Origin: Amaranthus tricolor
Taxonomy: Eukaryota; Streptophyta; Magnoliopsida; Caryophyllales; Amaranthaceae
Assembly (NCBI RefSeq): GCF_026212465.1
Contig: NC_080048.1
Span: 25,802,280 to 25,866,279, forward strand
Direction: 5' to 3'
DNA length: 64,000 nucleotides
Part shown: piece after piece, positions 40,301 through 54,371 of the stretch
Numbering within the stretch: position 1 is the first letter of the stretch
How the letters are laid out: each line of letters opens with the position of its first letter
Notes under the pieces: generated by a model
What the model saw: the letters and a program-made list of their open reading frames with translations, nothing else
Told to the model about the DNA's origin: nothing
Databases searched by the model: none
Program-made: the position numbers and the translations under genes

Positions 40301-41866
40301 AAGTTTGAATACTTTACGCGCGAAATTGACAAAAACGCTTAAAAACGCATAAAATCGCAACTTAACTTCTAATTTCTAGCATATGATTATTATTATCAAT
40401 TCTAACCATTTCAACACAATAATATATGCCAAATAGTGTTGTGTGCCAAGTTTCGTGCATAACAAACCATGTTTGACCTACTTTACGCGCGAAATTGACA
40501 AAAACGCTTAAAAACCCATCAAATCGCAACTTAACTTCTAATTTCTAGCATATGACTATTATTATCAATTCTAACCATTTTAACACAATAATATATGCCA
40601 AATAGTGTTGTGTGCCAAGTTTCGTGCATAACAAACAATGTTTGACCTACTTTACGCGCGAAATTGACAAAAACGCTTAAAAACGCATAAAATCGCAACT
40701 TAACTTCTAATTTCTAGCATATGACTATTATTTTCAAGTCTAACCATTTCAACACAATAATATATGCCAAATAGTGTTGTGTGCCAAGTTTCTTGCATAA
40801 CAAACCATGTTTTACCTACTTTACGCGCGAAATTGACAAATAAAAACGCGAAATTGACAGCGTCAAACTAGTGACCAGACCACGTTGCACGACACGTGGA
40901 GTCCAAACCTATGCATCCAGGACCTAGGCTAAAGTGGAAATGGAATCTTGGTACTTGGATCTAGCTATCAAGGTCCTAAAACCATTCTAACAATCCCCGT
41001 GGACTCCTAGAAGCTGAGCCGAAGGAGGGCTGGTCGACAGTTTGCTAGATCAGAATTTTGTTTAAGTGTTTGTGGTTGTTTCGTGTTCTTTTCATGATCA
41101 TTTGTAGTTTTTGACTGTGTCATTAATCAAAGCATATGCACAACATTAATCCTTGCATAACCAAGGCCTTAATCAGCCCCGGTTTCGCATCAAAACCAAG
41201 TTTGAGTACTTTACGCGCGAAATTGACAAAAACGCTTAAAAACGCATAAAATCGCAACTTAACTTCTTATTTCTAGCATATGACTATTATTATCAATTCT
41301 AACCATTTTAACACAATAATATATGCCAAATAGTGTTGTGTGCCAATTTTCGTGCATAACAAACCATGTTTGACCTACTTTACGCGCGAAATTGACAAAA
41401 ACGCTTAAAAATCCATAAAATCGCAACTGAAGTTCTAATTTCTAGCATATGACTATTATTATCAAGTATAACCATTTCAAAAAAATAATATATGCCAAAT
41501 AGTGTTGTGTGCCAAGTTTCATGCATAAGAAACCATGTTTGACCTACTTTACGCGCGAAATTGCAAAAACGCTTAAAAACGCATAAAATCGCAACTTAAC
41601 TTCTAATTTCTAGCATATGACTATTATTATCAAGTCTAACCATTTCAACACAATAATATATGCCAAATAGTGTTGTGTGCCAAGTTTCGTGCATAACAAA
41701 CCATGTTTTACCTACTTTACGCGCGAAATTGACAAATAAAAACGCGAAATTGACAGCGTCAAACTAGTGACCAGACCACCTTGCACGACACGTGGAGTCC
41801 AAACCTATGCATCCAGGACCTAGGCTAAAGTGGAAATGGAATCTTGGTACTTGGATCTAGCTATCA
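37332..41866 (+). repeat. HOR zone 6: second copy of the zone 4 block
   Basis: Units start at 37332, 38229, 39126, 40074 and 40971 (897, 897, 948, 897 and 896 bp). Shared rare variants tie them to 27405-31173 at an offset of 9922-9927 bp for the first two and about 10530 bp for the last two. The change in offset (about 608 bp) equals the material missing from the fused unit at 28307 plus the 51-bp duplication here. Confidence 0.88.
39490..39591 (+). repeat. 51-bp perfect tandem duplication inside one monomer
   Basis: Bases 39490-39540 (GTTTGGTGCC through TACTTTACGC) are repeated without change at 39541-39591. The unit is therefore 948 bp, 51 above the n=4 length. The duplicated stretch spans the conserved GCCAAGTTTCGTGC motif and the start of the CpG box, so this copy has two of each in quick succession. 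I saw the same 51-bp event in no other unit. Confidence 0.95.
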
Positions 41867-44800
41867 AGGTCCTAAAACCATTCTAACAATCCCCGTGGAC
41901 TCCTAGAAGCTGAGCCGAAGGAGGGCTAGTCGACAGTTTGCTAGAACAGAATTTTGTTTAAGTGTTTGTGGTTGTTTTGTGTTCTTTTCATGATCATTTG
42001 TAGTTTTTCACTGTGTCATTAATCAAAGCTTACGCACAACATTAATCCTTGCAAAACCAAGGCCTTAATCAGCCCCGGTTTCGCATCAAAACCAAGTTTG
42101 AATACTTTACGCGCGAAATTGACAAAAACGCTTAAAAACGCATAAAATCGCAACTTAACTTCTAATTTCTAGCATATGATTATTATTATCAATTCTAACC
42201 ATTTCAACACAATAATATATGCCAAATAGTGTTGTGTGCCAAGTTTCGTGCATAACAAACCATGTTTGACCTACTTTACGCGCGAAATTGACAAAAACGA
42301 TTAAAAATCCATAAAATCGCAACTTAACTTCTAATTTCTAGCATATGACTATTATTATCAAGTCTAACCATTTCAACACAATAATATATGCCAAATAGTG
42401 TTGTGTGCCAAGTTTCGTGCATAACAAACCATGTTTGACCTACTTTACGCGCGAAATTGACAAATAAAAACGCGAAATTGACAGCGTCAAACTAGTGACC
42501 AGACCACCTTGCACGACACGTGGAGTCCAAACCTATGCATCCAGGACCTAGGCTAAAGTGGAAATGGAATCTTGGTACTTTGATCTAGCTATCAAGGTCC
42601 TAAAACCATTCTAACAATCCCCGTGGACTCCTAGAAGCTGAGCCGAAGGAGGGCTAGTCGACAGTTTGCTAGAACAGAATTTTGTTTAAGTGTTTGTGGT
42701 TGTTTTGTGTTCTTTTCATGATCATTTGTAGTTTTTCACTGTGTCATTAATCAAAGCTTACGCACAACATTAATCCTTGCATAACCAAGGCCTTAATCAG
42801 CCCCGGTTTCGCATCAAAACCAAGTTTGAATACTTTACGCGCGAAATTGACAAAATTGCTTAAAAACGCATAAAATCGCAACTTAACTTCTAATTTCTAG
42901 CATATGATTATTATTATCAATTCTAACCATTTCAACACAATAATATATGCCAAATAGTGTTGTGTGCCAAGTTTCGTGCATAACAAACCATGTTTGACCT
43001 ACTTTACGCGCGAAATTGACAAAAACGATTAAAAACGCATAAAATCGCAACTTAACTTCTAATTTCTAGTATATGACTATTATTATCAAGTCTAACCATT
43101 TCAACACAATAATATATGCCAAATAGTGTTGTGTGCCAAGTTTCGTGCATAACAAACCATGTTTGACCTACTTTACGCGCGAAATTGACAAATATAAACG
43201 CGAAATTGAGAGCGTCAAACTAGTGACCAGACCACCTTGCACGACACGTGGAGTCCAAACCTATGCATCCAGGACCTAGGCTAAAGTGGAAATGGAATCT
43301 TGGTACTTGGATCTAGCTATCAAGGTCCTAAAACCATTCTAACAATCCCCGTGGACTCCTAGAAGCTGAGCCGAAGGAGGGCTGGTCGACATTTTGCTAG
43401 ATTAGAATTTTGTTTAAGTGTTTGTGGTTGTTTCGTGTTCTTTTCATGATCATTTGTAGTTTTTGACTATGTCATTAATCAAAGCTTACGCACAACATTA
43501 ATCCTTGCATAACCAAGGTCTTAATCAGCCCCGGTTTCGCATCAAAACCAAGTTTGAGTACTTTACGCGCGAAATTGACAAAAACGCTTAAAAACGCATA
43601 AAATCGCAACTTAACTTCTAATTTCTAGCATATGACTATTATTATAAATTCTAACCATTTTAACACAATAATATATGCCAAATAGTGTTGTGTGCCAAGT
43701 TTCGTGCATAACAAACCATGTTTGACCTACTTTACGCGCGAAATTGACAAAAACGCTTAAAAATCCATAAAATCGCAACTTAACTTCTAATTTCTAGCAT
43801 ATGACTATTATTATCAAGTATAACTATTTCAACAAAATAATATATGCCAAATAGTGTTGTGTGCCAAGGTTCGTGCATAACAAACCATGTTTGACCTACT
43901 TTACGCGCGAAATTGACAAGAACGCTTAAAAACGCATAAAATCGCAACTTAACTTCTAATTTCTAGCATATGACTATTATTATCAAGTCTAACCATTTCA
44001 ACACAATAATATATGCCAAATAGTGTTGTGTGCCAAGTTTCGTGCATAACAAACCATGTTTTACCTACTTTACGCGCGAAATTGACAAATAAAAACGAGA
44101 AATTGACAGCGTCAAACTAGTGACCAGACCACCTTGCACGACACGTGGAGTCCAAACCTATGCATCCAGGACCTAGGCTAAAGTGGAAATGGAATCTTGG
44201 TACTTGGATCTAGCTATCAAGGTCCTAAAACCATTCTAACAATCCCCGTGGACTCCTAGAAGCTGAGCCGAAGGAGGGCTAGTCGACAGTTTGCTAGATC
44301 AGAATTTTGTTTAATTGTTTGTGGTTGTTTCGTGTTCTTTTCATGATCATTTGTAGTTTTTCACTGTGTCATTAATCAAAGCTTACGCACAACATTAATC
44401 CTTGCATAACCAAGGTCTTAATCAGCCCCGGTTTCGCATCAAAACCAAGTTTGAATACTTTACGCGCGAAATTGACAAAAACGCTTAAAAACGCATAAAA
44501 TCGCAACTTAACTTCTAATTTCTAGCATATGATTATTATTATCAATTCTAACCATTTCAACACAATAATATATGCCAAATAGTGTTGTGTGCCAAGTTTC
44601 GTGTATAACAAACCATGTTTGACCTACTTTACGCGCGAAATTGACAAAAACGATTAAAAACGCATAAAATCGCAACTTAACTTCTAATTTCTAGTATATG
44701 ACTATTATTATCAAGTCTAACCATTTCAACACAATAATATATGCCAAATAGTGTTGTGTGCCAAGTTTCGTGCATAACAAACCATGTTTGACCTACTTTA

Positions 44801-45844
44801 CGCGCGAAATTGACAAATATAAACGCGAAATTGAGAGCGTCAAACTAGTGACCAGACCACCTTGCACGACACGTGGAGTCCAAACCTATGCATCCAGGAC
44901 CTAGGCTAAAGTGGAAATGGAATCTTGGTACTTGGATCTAGCTATCAAGGTCCTAAAACCATTCTAACAATCCCCGTGGACTCCTAGAAGCTGAGCCGAA
45001 GGAGGGCTGGTCGACAGTTTGCTAGATCAGAATTTTGTTTAAGTGTTTGTGGTTGTTTCGTGTTCTTTTCATGATCATTTGTAGTTTTTGACTATGTCAT
45101 TAATCAAAGCTTACGCACAACATTAATCCTTGCATAACCAAGGTCTTAATCAGCCCCGGTTTCGCATCAAAACCAAGTTTGAGTACTTTACGCGCGAAAT
45201 TGACAAAAACGCTTAAAAACGCATAAAATCGCAACTTAACTTTTAATTTCTAGCATATGACTATTATTATAAATTCTAACCATTTTAACACAATAATATA
45301 TGCCAAATAGTGTTGTGTGCCAAGTTTCGTGCATAACAAACCATGTTTGACCTACTTTACGCGCGAAATTGACAAAAACGCTTAAAAATCCATAAAATCG
45401 CAACTTAACTTCTAATTTCTAGCATATCACTATTATTATCAAGTATAACCATTTCAAAAAAATAATATATGCCAAATAGTGTTGTGTGCCAAGGTTCGTG
45501 CATAACAAACCATGTTTGACCTACTTTACGCGCGAAATTGACAAAAACGCTTAAAAACGCATAAAATCGCAACTTAACTTCTAATTTCTAGCATATGACT
45601 ATTATTATCAAGTCTAACCATTTCAACACAATAATATATGCCAAATAGTGTTGTGTGCCAAGTTTCGTGCATAACAAACCATGTTTTACCTACTTTACGC
45701 GCGAAATTGACAAATAAAAACGCGAAATTGACAGCGTCAAACTAGTGACCAGACCACCTTGCACGACACGTGGAGTCCAAACCTATGCATCCAGGACCTA
45801 GGCTAAAGTGGAAATGGAATCTTGGTACTTGGATCTAGCTATCA
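41867..45844 (+). repeat. HOR zone 7: 1625-bp dimers of short and long units
   Basis: Units start at 41867, 42595, 43323, 44220 and 44948 (728, 728, 897, 728 and 897 bp). From 42595 the pattern is a 3-monomer unit followed by a 4-monomer unit, twice, with a period of 1625 bp. The long units share GACTATGTC, AAGGTCTTAATC, TATAAATTCTAACC and CCAAGGTTCGTGC with type Y of zone 5; the short ones resemble X and Z (TTTTTCACTG, AACGATTAAAAA, TAGTATATGAC). Confidence 0.87.
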
Positions 45845-48800
45845 AGGTCCTAAAACCATTCTAACAATCCCCGTGGACTCCTAGAAGCTGAGCCGAAGGA
45901 GGGCTAGTCGACAGTTTGCTAGATCAGAATTTTGTTTAAGTGTTTGTGGTTGTTTCGTGTTCTTTTCATGATCATTTGTAGTTTTTCACTGTGTCATTAA
46001 TCAAAGCTTACGCCCAACATTAATCCTTGCATAACCAAGGCCTTAATCAGCCCCGGTTTCGCATCAAAACCATGTTTGAAAACTTTACGCCTGAAATTGA
46101 CAAAAACGATTAAAAACGCATAAAATCGCAACTTAACTTCTAATTTCTAGTATATGACTATTATTATCAAGTCTAACCATTTCAACACAATAATATATGC
46201 CAAATAGTGTTGTGTGCCAAGTTTCGTGCATAACAAACCATGTTTGACTTACTTAACGCGCGAAATTGACAATAACGCTTAAAAACCCATAAAATCGCAA
46301 CTTAACTTCTAATTTCTAGCATATGACTATTATTATCAAGTATAACCATTTCAACACAATAATATATGCCAAATAGTGTTGTGTGCCATGTTTCGTGCAT
46401 AACAAACCATGTTTGACCTACTTTACGCGCGAAATTGACAAAAACGCTTAAAAACCCATAAAATCGCAACTTAACTTCTAATTTCTAGCATATGACTATT
46501 ATTATCAAGTATAACCATTTCAACAAATAAATATATGCCAAATAGTGTTGTGTGCCAAGTTTCGTGCATAACAAACCATGTTTGACAAACTTTACGCGCG
46601 AAATTGACAAAAATGCTTAAAAACGCATAAAATCGCAACTTAACTTCTAATTTCTAGCATATGACTATTATTATCAAGTCTAACCATTTCAACACAATAA
46701 TATATGCCAAATAGTGTTGTGTGCCAAGTTTCGTGCTTAACAAACCATGTTTGACCTACTTTAAGCGCGAAATTGACAAATAAAAACGCGAAATTGACAG
46801 CGTCAAACTAGTGACCAGACCACCTTACATGACACGTGGAGTCCAAACATATGCATCCAGGACCTAGGCTAAAGTGGAAATGGAATCTTGGTACTTAGAT
46901 CTAGCTATCAAGGTCCTAAAACCATTCTAACAATCCCCGTGGACTCCTAGAAGCTGAGCCGAAGGAGGGCTGGTCGACAGTTTGCTAGATCAGAATGTTG
47001 TTTAAGTGTTTGTGGTTGTTTCGTGTTCTTTTCATGATCATTTGTAGTTTTTGACTGTGTCATTAATCAAAACTTACGCACAACATTAATCCTTGCATAA
47101 GCAAGGCCTTAATCAGCCCCGGTTTCGCATCTAAACCAAGTTTGAGTACTTTACGCGCGAAATTGACAAAAACGCTTAAAAACGCATAAAATCGCTACTT
47201 AACTTCTAATTTCTAGCATATGACTATTATTATCAATTATAACCATTTCAACACAATAAAATATGCCAAATAGTGTTTTGTGCCAAGTTTCGTGCATAAC
47301 AAACCATGTTTGACCTACTTTACGCGCGAAATATATAAAAACGCTTAAAAACGCATAAAATCGCAACTTAACTTCTAATTTCTAGCATATGACTATTATT
47401 ATCAATTCTAACCATTTCAACACAATAATATATGCCAAATAGTGTTGTGTGCCTAGTTTCGTGCATAACAAACCATGTTTGACCTACTTTACGCGCGAAA
47501 TTGACAATAACGCTTAAAAACCCATAAAATCGCAACTTAACTTCTAATTTCTAGCATATGACTATTATTATCAAGTATAACCATTTCAACACAATAATAT
47601 ATGCCAAATAGTGTTGTGTGCCAAGTTTCGTGCATAACAAACCATGTTTGACCTACTTTACGCGCGAAATTGACAAAAACGCTTAAAAACGCATAAAATC
47701 GCAACTTAACTTCTAATTTCTAGCATATGACTATTATTATCAAGTCTAACCATTTCAACAAAATTATATATGCCAAATAGTGTTGTGTGCCAAGTTTCAT
47801 GCATAACAAACCTTGTTTGACCAACTTTACGCGCGAAATTGAAAAATAAAAACGCGAAATTGACAGCATCAAACTAGTGACCAGACCACCTTGCACGACA
47901 CGTGGAGACCAAACCTATGCATCCAGGACCTAGGCTAAAGTGGAAATGGAATCTTGGTACTTGGATCTAGCTATCAAGGTCCTAAAACCATTCTAACAAT
48001 CCCCGTGGACTCCTAGAAGCTGAGCCGAAGGAGGGCTAGTCGACAGTTTGCTAGATCAGAATTTTGTTTAATTGTTTGTGGTTGTTTCGTGTTCTTTTCA
48101 TGATCATTTGTAGTTTTTCACTGTGTCATTAATCAAAGCTTACGCCCAACATTAATCCTTGCATAACCAAGGCCTTAATCAGCCCCGGTTTCGCATCAAA
48201 ACCATGTTTGAAAACTTTACGCCTGAAATTGACAAAAACGATTAAAAACGCATAAAATCGCAACTTAACTTCTAATTTCTAGTATATGACTATTATTATC
48301 AAGTCTAACCATTTCAACACAATAATATATGCCAAATAGTGTTGTGTGCCAAGTTTCGTGCATAACAAACCATGTTTGACCTACTTAACGCGCGAAATTG
48401 ACAATAACGCTTAAAAACCCATAAAATCGCAACTTAACTTCTAATTTCTAGCATATGACTATTATTATCAAGTATAACCATTTCAACACAATAATATATG
48501 CCAAATAGTGTTATGTGCCATGTTTCGTGCATAACAAACCATGTTTGACCTACTTTACGCGCGAAATTGACAAAAACGCTTAAAAACCCATAAAATCGCA
48601 ACTTAACTTCTAATTTCTAGCATATGACTATTATTATCAATTATAACCATTTCAACACAATAAAATATGCCAAATAGTGTTGTGTGCCAAGTTTCGTGCA
48701 TAACAAACCATGTTTGACAAACTTTACGCGCGAAATTGACAAAAATGCTTAAAAACGCATAAAATCGCAACTTAACTTCTAATTTCTAGCATATGACTAT

Positions 48801-51800
48801 TATTATCAAGTCTAACCATTTCAACACAATAATATATGCCAAATAGTGTTGTGTGCCAAGTTTCGTGCTTAACAAACCATGTTTGACCTACTTTAAGCGC
48901 GAAATTGACAAATAAAAACGCGAAATTGACAGCGTCAAACTAGTGACCAGACCACCTTACATGACACGTGGAGTCCAAACATATGCATCCAGGACCTAGG
49001 CTAAAGTGGAAATGGAATCTTGGTACTTAGATCTAGCTATCAAGGTCCTAAAACCATTCTAACAATCCCCGTGGACTCCTAGAAGCTGAGCCGAAGGAGG
49101 GCTGGTCGACAGTTTGCTAGATCAGAATGTTGTTTAAGTGTTTGTGGTTGTTTCGTGTTCTTTTCATGATCATTTGTAGTTTTTGACTGTGTCATTAATC
49201 AAAACTTACGCACAACATTAATCCTTGCATAAGCAAGGCCTTAATCAGCCCCGGTTTCGCATCTAAACCAAGTTTGAGTACTTTACGCGCGAAATTGACA
49301 AAAACGCTTAAAAACGCATAAAATCGCTACTTAACTTCTAATTTCTAGCATATGACTATTATTATCAATTATAACCATTTCAACACAATAAAATATGCCA
49401 AATAGTGTTTTGTGCCAAGTTTCGTGCATAACAAACCATGTTTGACCTACTTTACGCGCGAAATATATAAAAACGCTTAAAAACGCATAAAATCGCAACT
49501 TAACTTCTAATTTCTAGCATATGAATATTATTTTCAATTCTAACCATTTCAACACAATAATATATGTCAAATAGTGTTGTGTGCCAAGTTTCGTGCATAA
49601 CAAACCATGTTTGACCTACTTTACGCGCGAAATTGACAATAACGCTTAAAAACCCATAAAATCGCAACTTAACTTCTAATTTCTAGCATATGACTATTAT
49701 TATCAAGTATAACCATTTCAACACAATAATATATGCCAAATAGTGTTGTGTGCCAAGTTTCGTGCATAACAAACCATGTTTGACCTACTTTACGCGCGAA
49801 ATTGACAAAAATGCTTAAAAACGCATAAAATCGCAACTTAACTTCTAATTTCTAGCATATGACTATTATTATCAAGTCTAACCATTTCAACAAAATTATA
49901 TATGCCAAATAGTGTTGTGTGCCAAGTTTCATGCATAACAAACCTTGTTTGACCAACTTTACGCGCGAAATTGAAAAATAAAAACGCGAAATTGACAGCA
50001 TCAAACTAGTGACCAGACCACCTTGCACGACACGTGGAGACCAAACCTATGCATCCAGGACCTAGGCTAAAGTGGAAATGGAATCTTGGTACTTGGATCT
50101 AGCTATCAAGGTCCTAAAACCATTCTAACAATCCCCGTGGACTCCTAGAAGCTGAGCCGAAGGAGGGCTAGTCGACAGTTTGCTAGATCAGAATTTTGTT
50201 TAATTGTTTGTGGTTGTTTCGTGTTCTTTTCATGATCATTTGTAGTTTTTCACTGTGTCATTAATCAAAGCTTACGCCCAACATTAATCCTTGCATAACC
50301 AAGGCCTTAATCAGCCCCGGTTTCGCATCAAAACCATGTTTGAAAACTTTACGCCTGAAATTGACAAAAACGATTAAAAACGCATAAAATCGCAACTTAA
50401 CTTCTAATTTCTAGTATATGACTATTATTATCAAGTCTAACCATTTCAACACAATAATATATGCCAAATAGTGTTGTGTGCCAAGTTTCGTGCATAACAA
50501 ACCATGTTTGACCTACTTAACGCGCGAAATTGACAATAACGCTTAAAAACCCATAAAATCGCAACTTAACTTCTAATTTCTAGCATATGACTATTATTAT
50601 CAAGTATAACCATTTCAACACAATAATATATGCCAAATAGTGTTGTGTGCCATGTTTCGTGCATAACAAACCATGTTTGACCTACTTTACGCGCGAAATT
50701 GACAAAAACGCTTAAAAACCCATAAAATCGCAACTTAACTTCTAATTTCTAGCATATGACTATTATTATCAAGTATAACCATTTCAACAAATAAATATAT
50801 GCCAAATAGTGTTGTGTGCCAAGTTTCGTGCATAACAAACCATGTTTGACAAACTTTACGCGCGAAATTGACAAAAATGCTTAAAAACGCATAAAATCGC
50901 AACTTAACTTCTAATTTCTAGCATATGACTATTATTATCAAGTCTAACCATTTCAACACAATAATATATGCCAAATAGTGTTGTGTGCCAAGTTTCGTGC
51001 TTAACAAACCATGTTTGACCTACTTTAAGCGCGAAATTGACAAATAAAAATGCGAAATTGACAGCGTCAAACTAGTGACCAGACCACCTTACATGACACG
51101 TGGAGTCCAAACATATGCATCCAGGACCTAGGCTAAAGTGGAAATGGAATCTTGGTACTTAGATCTAGCTATCAAGGTCCTAAAACCATTCTAACAATCC
51201 CCGTGGACTCCTAGAAGCTGAGCCGAAGGAGGGCTGGTCGACAGTTTGCTAGATCAGAATGTTGTTTAAGTGTTTGTGGTTGTTTCGTGTTCTTTTCATG
51301 ATCATTTGTAGTTTTTGACTGTGTCATTAATCAAAACTTACGCACAACATTAATCCTTGCATAAGCAAGGCCTTAATCAGCCCCGGTTTCGCATCTAAAC
51401 CAAGTTTGAGTACTTTACGCGCGAAATTGACAAAAACGCTTAAAAACGCATAAAATCGCTACTTAACTTCTAATTTCTAGCATATGACTATTATTATCAA
51501 TTATAACCATTTCAACACAATAAAATATGCCAAATAGTGTTTTGTGCCAAGTTTCGTGCATAACAAACCATGTTTGACCTACTTTACGCGCGAAATATAT
51601 AAAAACGCTTAAAAACGCATAAAATCGCAACTTAACTTCTAATTTCTAGCATATGAATATTATTTTCAATTCTAACCATTTCAACACAATAATATATGTC
51701 AAATAGTGTTGTGTGCCAAGTTTCGTGCATAACAAACCATGTTTGACCTACTTTACGCGCGAAATTGACAATAACGCTTAAAAACCCATAAAATCGCAAC

Positions 51801-54371
51801 TTAACTTCTAATTTCTAGCATATGACTATTATTATCAAGTATAACCATTTCAACACAATAATATATGCCAAATAGTGTTGTGTGCCAAGTTTCGTGCATA
51901 ACAAACCATGTTTGACCTACTTTACGCGCGAAATTGACAAAAACGCTTAAAAACGCATAAAATCGCAACTTAACTTCTAATTTCTAGCATATGACTATTA
52001 TTATCAAGTCTAACCATTTCAACAAAATTATATATGCCAAATAGTGTTGTGTGCCAAGTTTCATGCATAACAAACCTTGTTTGACCAACTTTACGCGCGA
52101 AATTGAAAAATAAAAACGCGAAATTGACAGCATCAAACTAGTGACCAGACCACCTTGCACGACACGTGGAGACCAAACCTATGCATCCAGGACCTAGGCT
52201 AAAGTGGAAATGGAATCTTGGTACTTGGATCTAGCTATCAAGGTCCTAAAACCATTCTAACAATCCCCGTGGACTCCTAGAAGCTGAGCCGAAGGAGGGC
52301 TAGTCGACAGTTTGCTAGATCAGAATTTTGTTTAATTGTTTGTGGTTGTTTCGTGTTCTTTTCATGATCATTTGTAGTTTTTCACTGTGTCATTAATCAA
52401 AGCTTACGCCCAACATTAATCCTTGCATAACCAAGGCCTTAATCAGCCCCGGTTTCGCATCAAAACCATGTTTGAAAACTTTACGCCTGAAATTGACAAA
52501 AACGATTAAAAACGCATAAAATCGCAACTTAACTTCTAATTTCTAGTATATGACTATTATTATCAAGTCTAACCATTTCAACACAATAATATATGCCAAA
52601 TAGTGTTGTGTGCCAAGTTTCGTGCATAACAAACCATGTTTGACCTACTTAACGCGCGAAATTGACAATAACGCTTAAAAACCCATAAAATCGCAACTTA
52701 ACTTCTAATTTCTAGCATATGACTATTATTATCAAGTATAACCATTTCAACACAATAATATATGCCAAATAGTGTTGTGTGCCATGTTTCGTGCATAACA
52801 AACCATGTTTGACCTACTTTACGCGCGAAATTGACAAAAACGCTTAAAAACCCATAAAATCGCAACTTAACTTCTAATTTCTAGCATATGACTATTATTA
52901 TCAAGTATAACCATTTCAACAAATAAATATATGCCAAATAGTGTTGTGTGCCAAGTTTCGTGCATAACAAACCATGTTTGACAAACTTTACGCGCGAAAT
53001 TGACAAAAATGCTTAAAAACGCATAAAATCGCAACGTAACTTCTAATTTCTAGCATATGACTATTATTATCAAGTCTAACCATTTCAACACAATAATATA
53101 TGCCAAATAGTGTTGTGTGCCAAGTTTCGTGCTTAACAAACCATGTTTGACCTACTTTAAGCGCGAAATTGACAAATAAAAACGCGAAATTGACAGCGTC
53201 AAACTAGTGACCAGACCACCTTACATGACACGTGGAGTCCAAACATATGCATCCAGAACCTAGGCTAAAGTGGAAATGGAATCTTGGTACTTAGATCTAG
53301 CTATCAAGGTCCTAAAACCATTCTAACAATCCCCGTGGACTCCTAGAAGCTGAGCCGAAGGAGGGCTGGTCGACAGTTTGCTAGATCAGAATGTTGTTTA
53401 AGTGTTTGTGGTTGTTTCGTGTTCTTTTCATGATCATTTGTAGTTTTTGACTGTGTCATTAATCAAAACTTACGCACAACATTAATCCTTGCATAAGCAA
53501 GGCCTTAATCAGCCCCGGTTTCGCATCTAAACCAAGTTTGAGTACTTTACGCGCGAAATTGACAAAAACGCTTAAAAACGCATAAAATCGCTACTTACTT
53601 CTAATTTCTAGCATATGAATATTATTATCAATTATAACCATTTCAACACAATAAAATATGCCAAATAGTGTTTTGTGCCAAGTTTCGTGCATAACAAACC
53701 ATGTTTGACCTACTTTACGCGCGAAATATATAAAAACGCTTAAAAACGCATAAAATCGCAACTTAACTTCTAATTTCTAGCATATGACTATTATTATCAA
53801 TTATAACCATTTCAACAAATAAGTATATGCCAAATAGTGTTGTGTGCCAAGTTTCGTGCATAACAAACCATGTTTGACCTACTTTACGCGCGAAATTGAC
53901 AAAAACGCTTAAAAACCCATAAAATCGCAACTTAACTTCTAATTTCTAGCATATGACTATTATTATCAAGTATAACCATTTCAACACAATAATATATGCC
54001 AAATAGTGTTGTGTGCCAAGTTTCGTGCATAACAAACCATGTTTGACCTACTTTACGCGCGAAATTGACAAAAACGCTTAAAAACGCATAAAATCGCAAC
54101 TTAACTTCTAATTTCTAGCATATGACTATTATTATCAAGTCTAACCATTTCAACAAAATTATATATGCCAAATAGTGTTGTGTGCCAAGTTTCATGCATA
54201 ACAAACCTTGTTTGACCAACTTTACGCGCGAAATTGAAAAATAAAAACGCGAAATTGACAGCATCAAACTAGTGACCAGACCACCTTGCACGACACGTGG
54301 AGACCAAACCTATGCATCCAGGACCTAGGCTAAAGTGGAAATGGAATCTTGGTACTTGGATCTAGCTATCA
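45845..54371 (+). repeat. HOR zone 8: four 2132-bp dimers (A-B units of 1066 bp)
   Basis: Two five-monomer unit types alternate strictly. A starts at 45845, 47977, 50109 and 52241 (GCTAGTCGAC, TTACGCCCAAC, AACCATGTTTGAAAAC, TTTACGCCTG). B starts at 46911, 49043, 51175 and 53307 (GAATGTTG, CATAAGCAAGG, ATCGCTACTTA, CAATAAAATATGCC). Seven units are exactly 1066 bp and the last is 1065. Tail types also alternate: A ends with TTACATGACACGTGG and ACTTAGATC, B with GACCAACTTTACG, AGCATCAAAC and GTGGAGACC. The second and third dimers look nearly identical. Confidence 0.93.
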
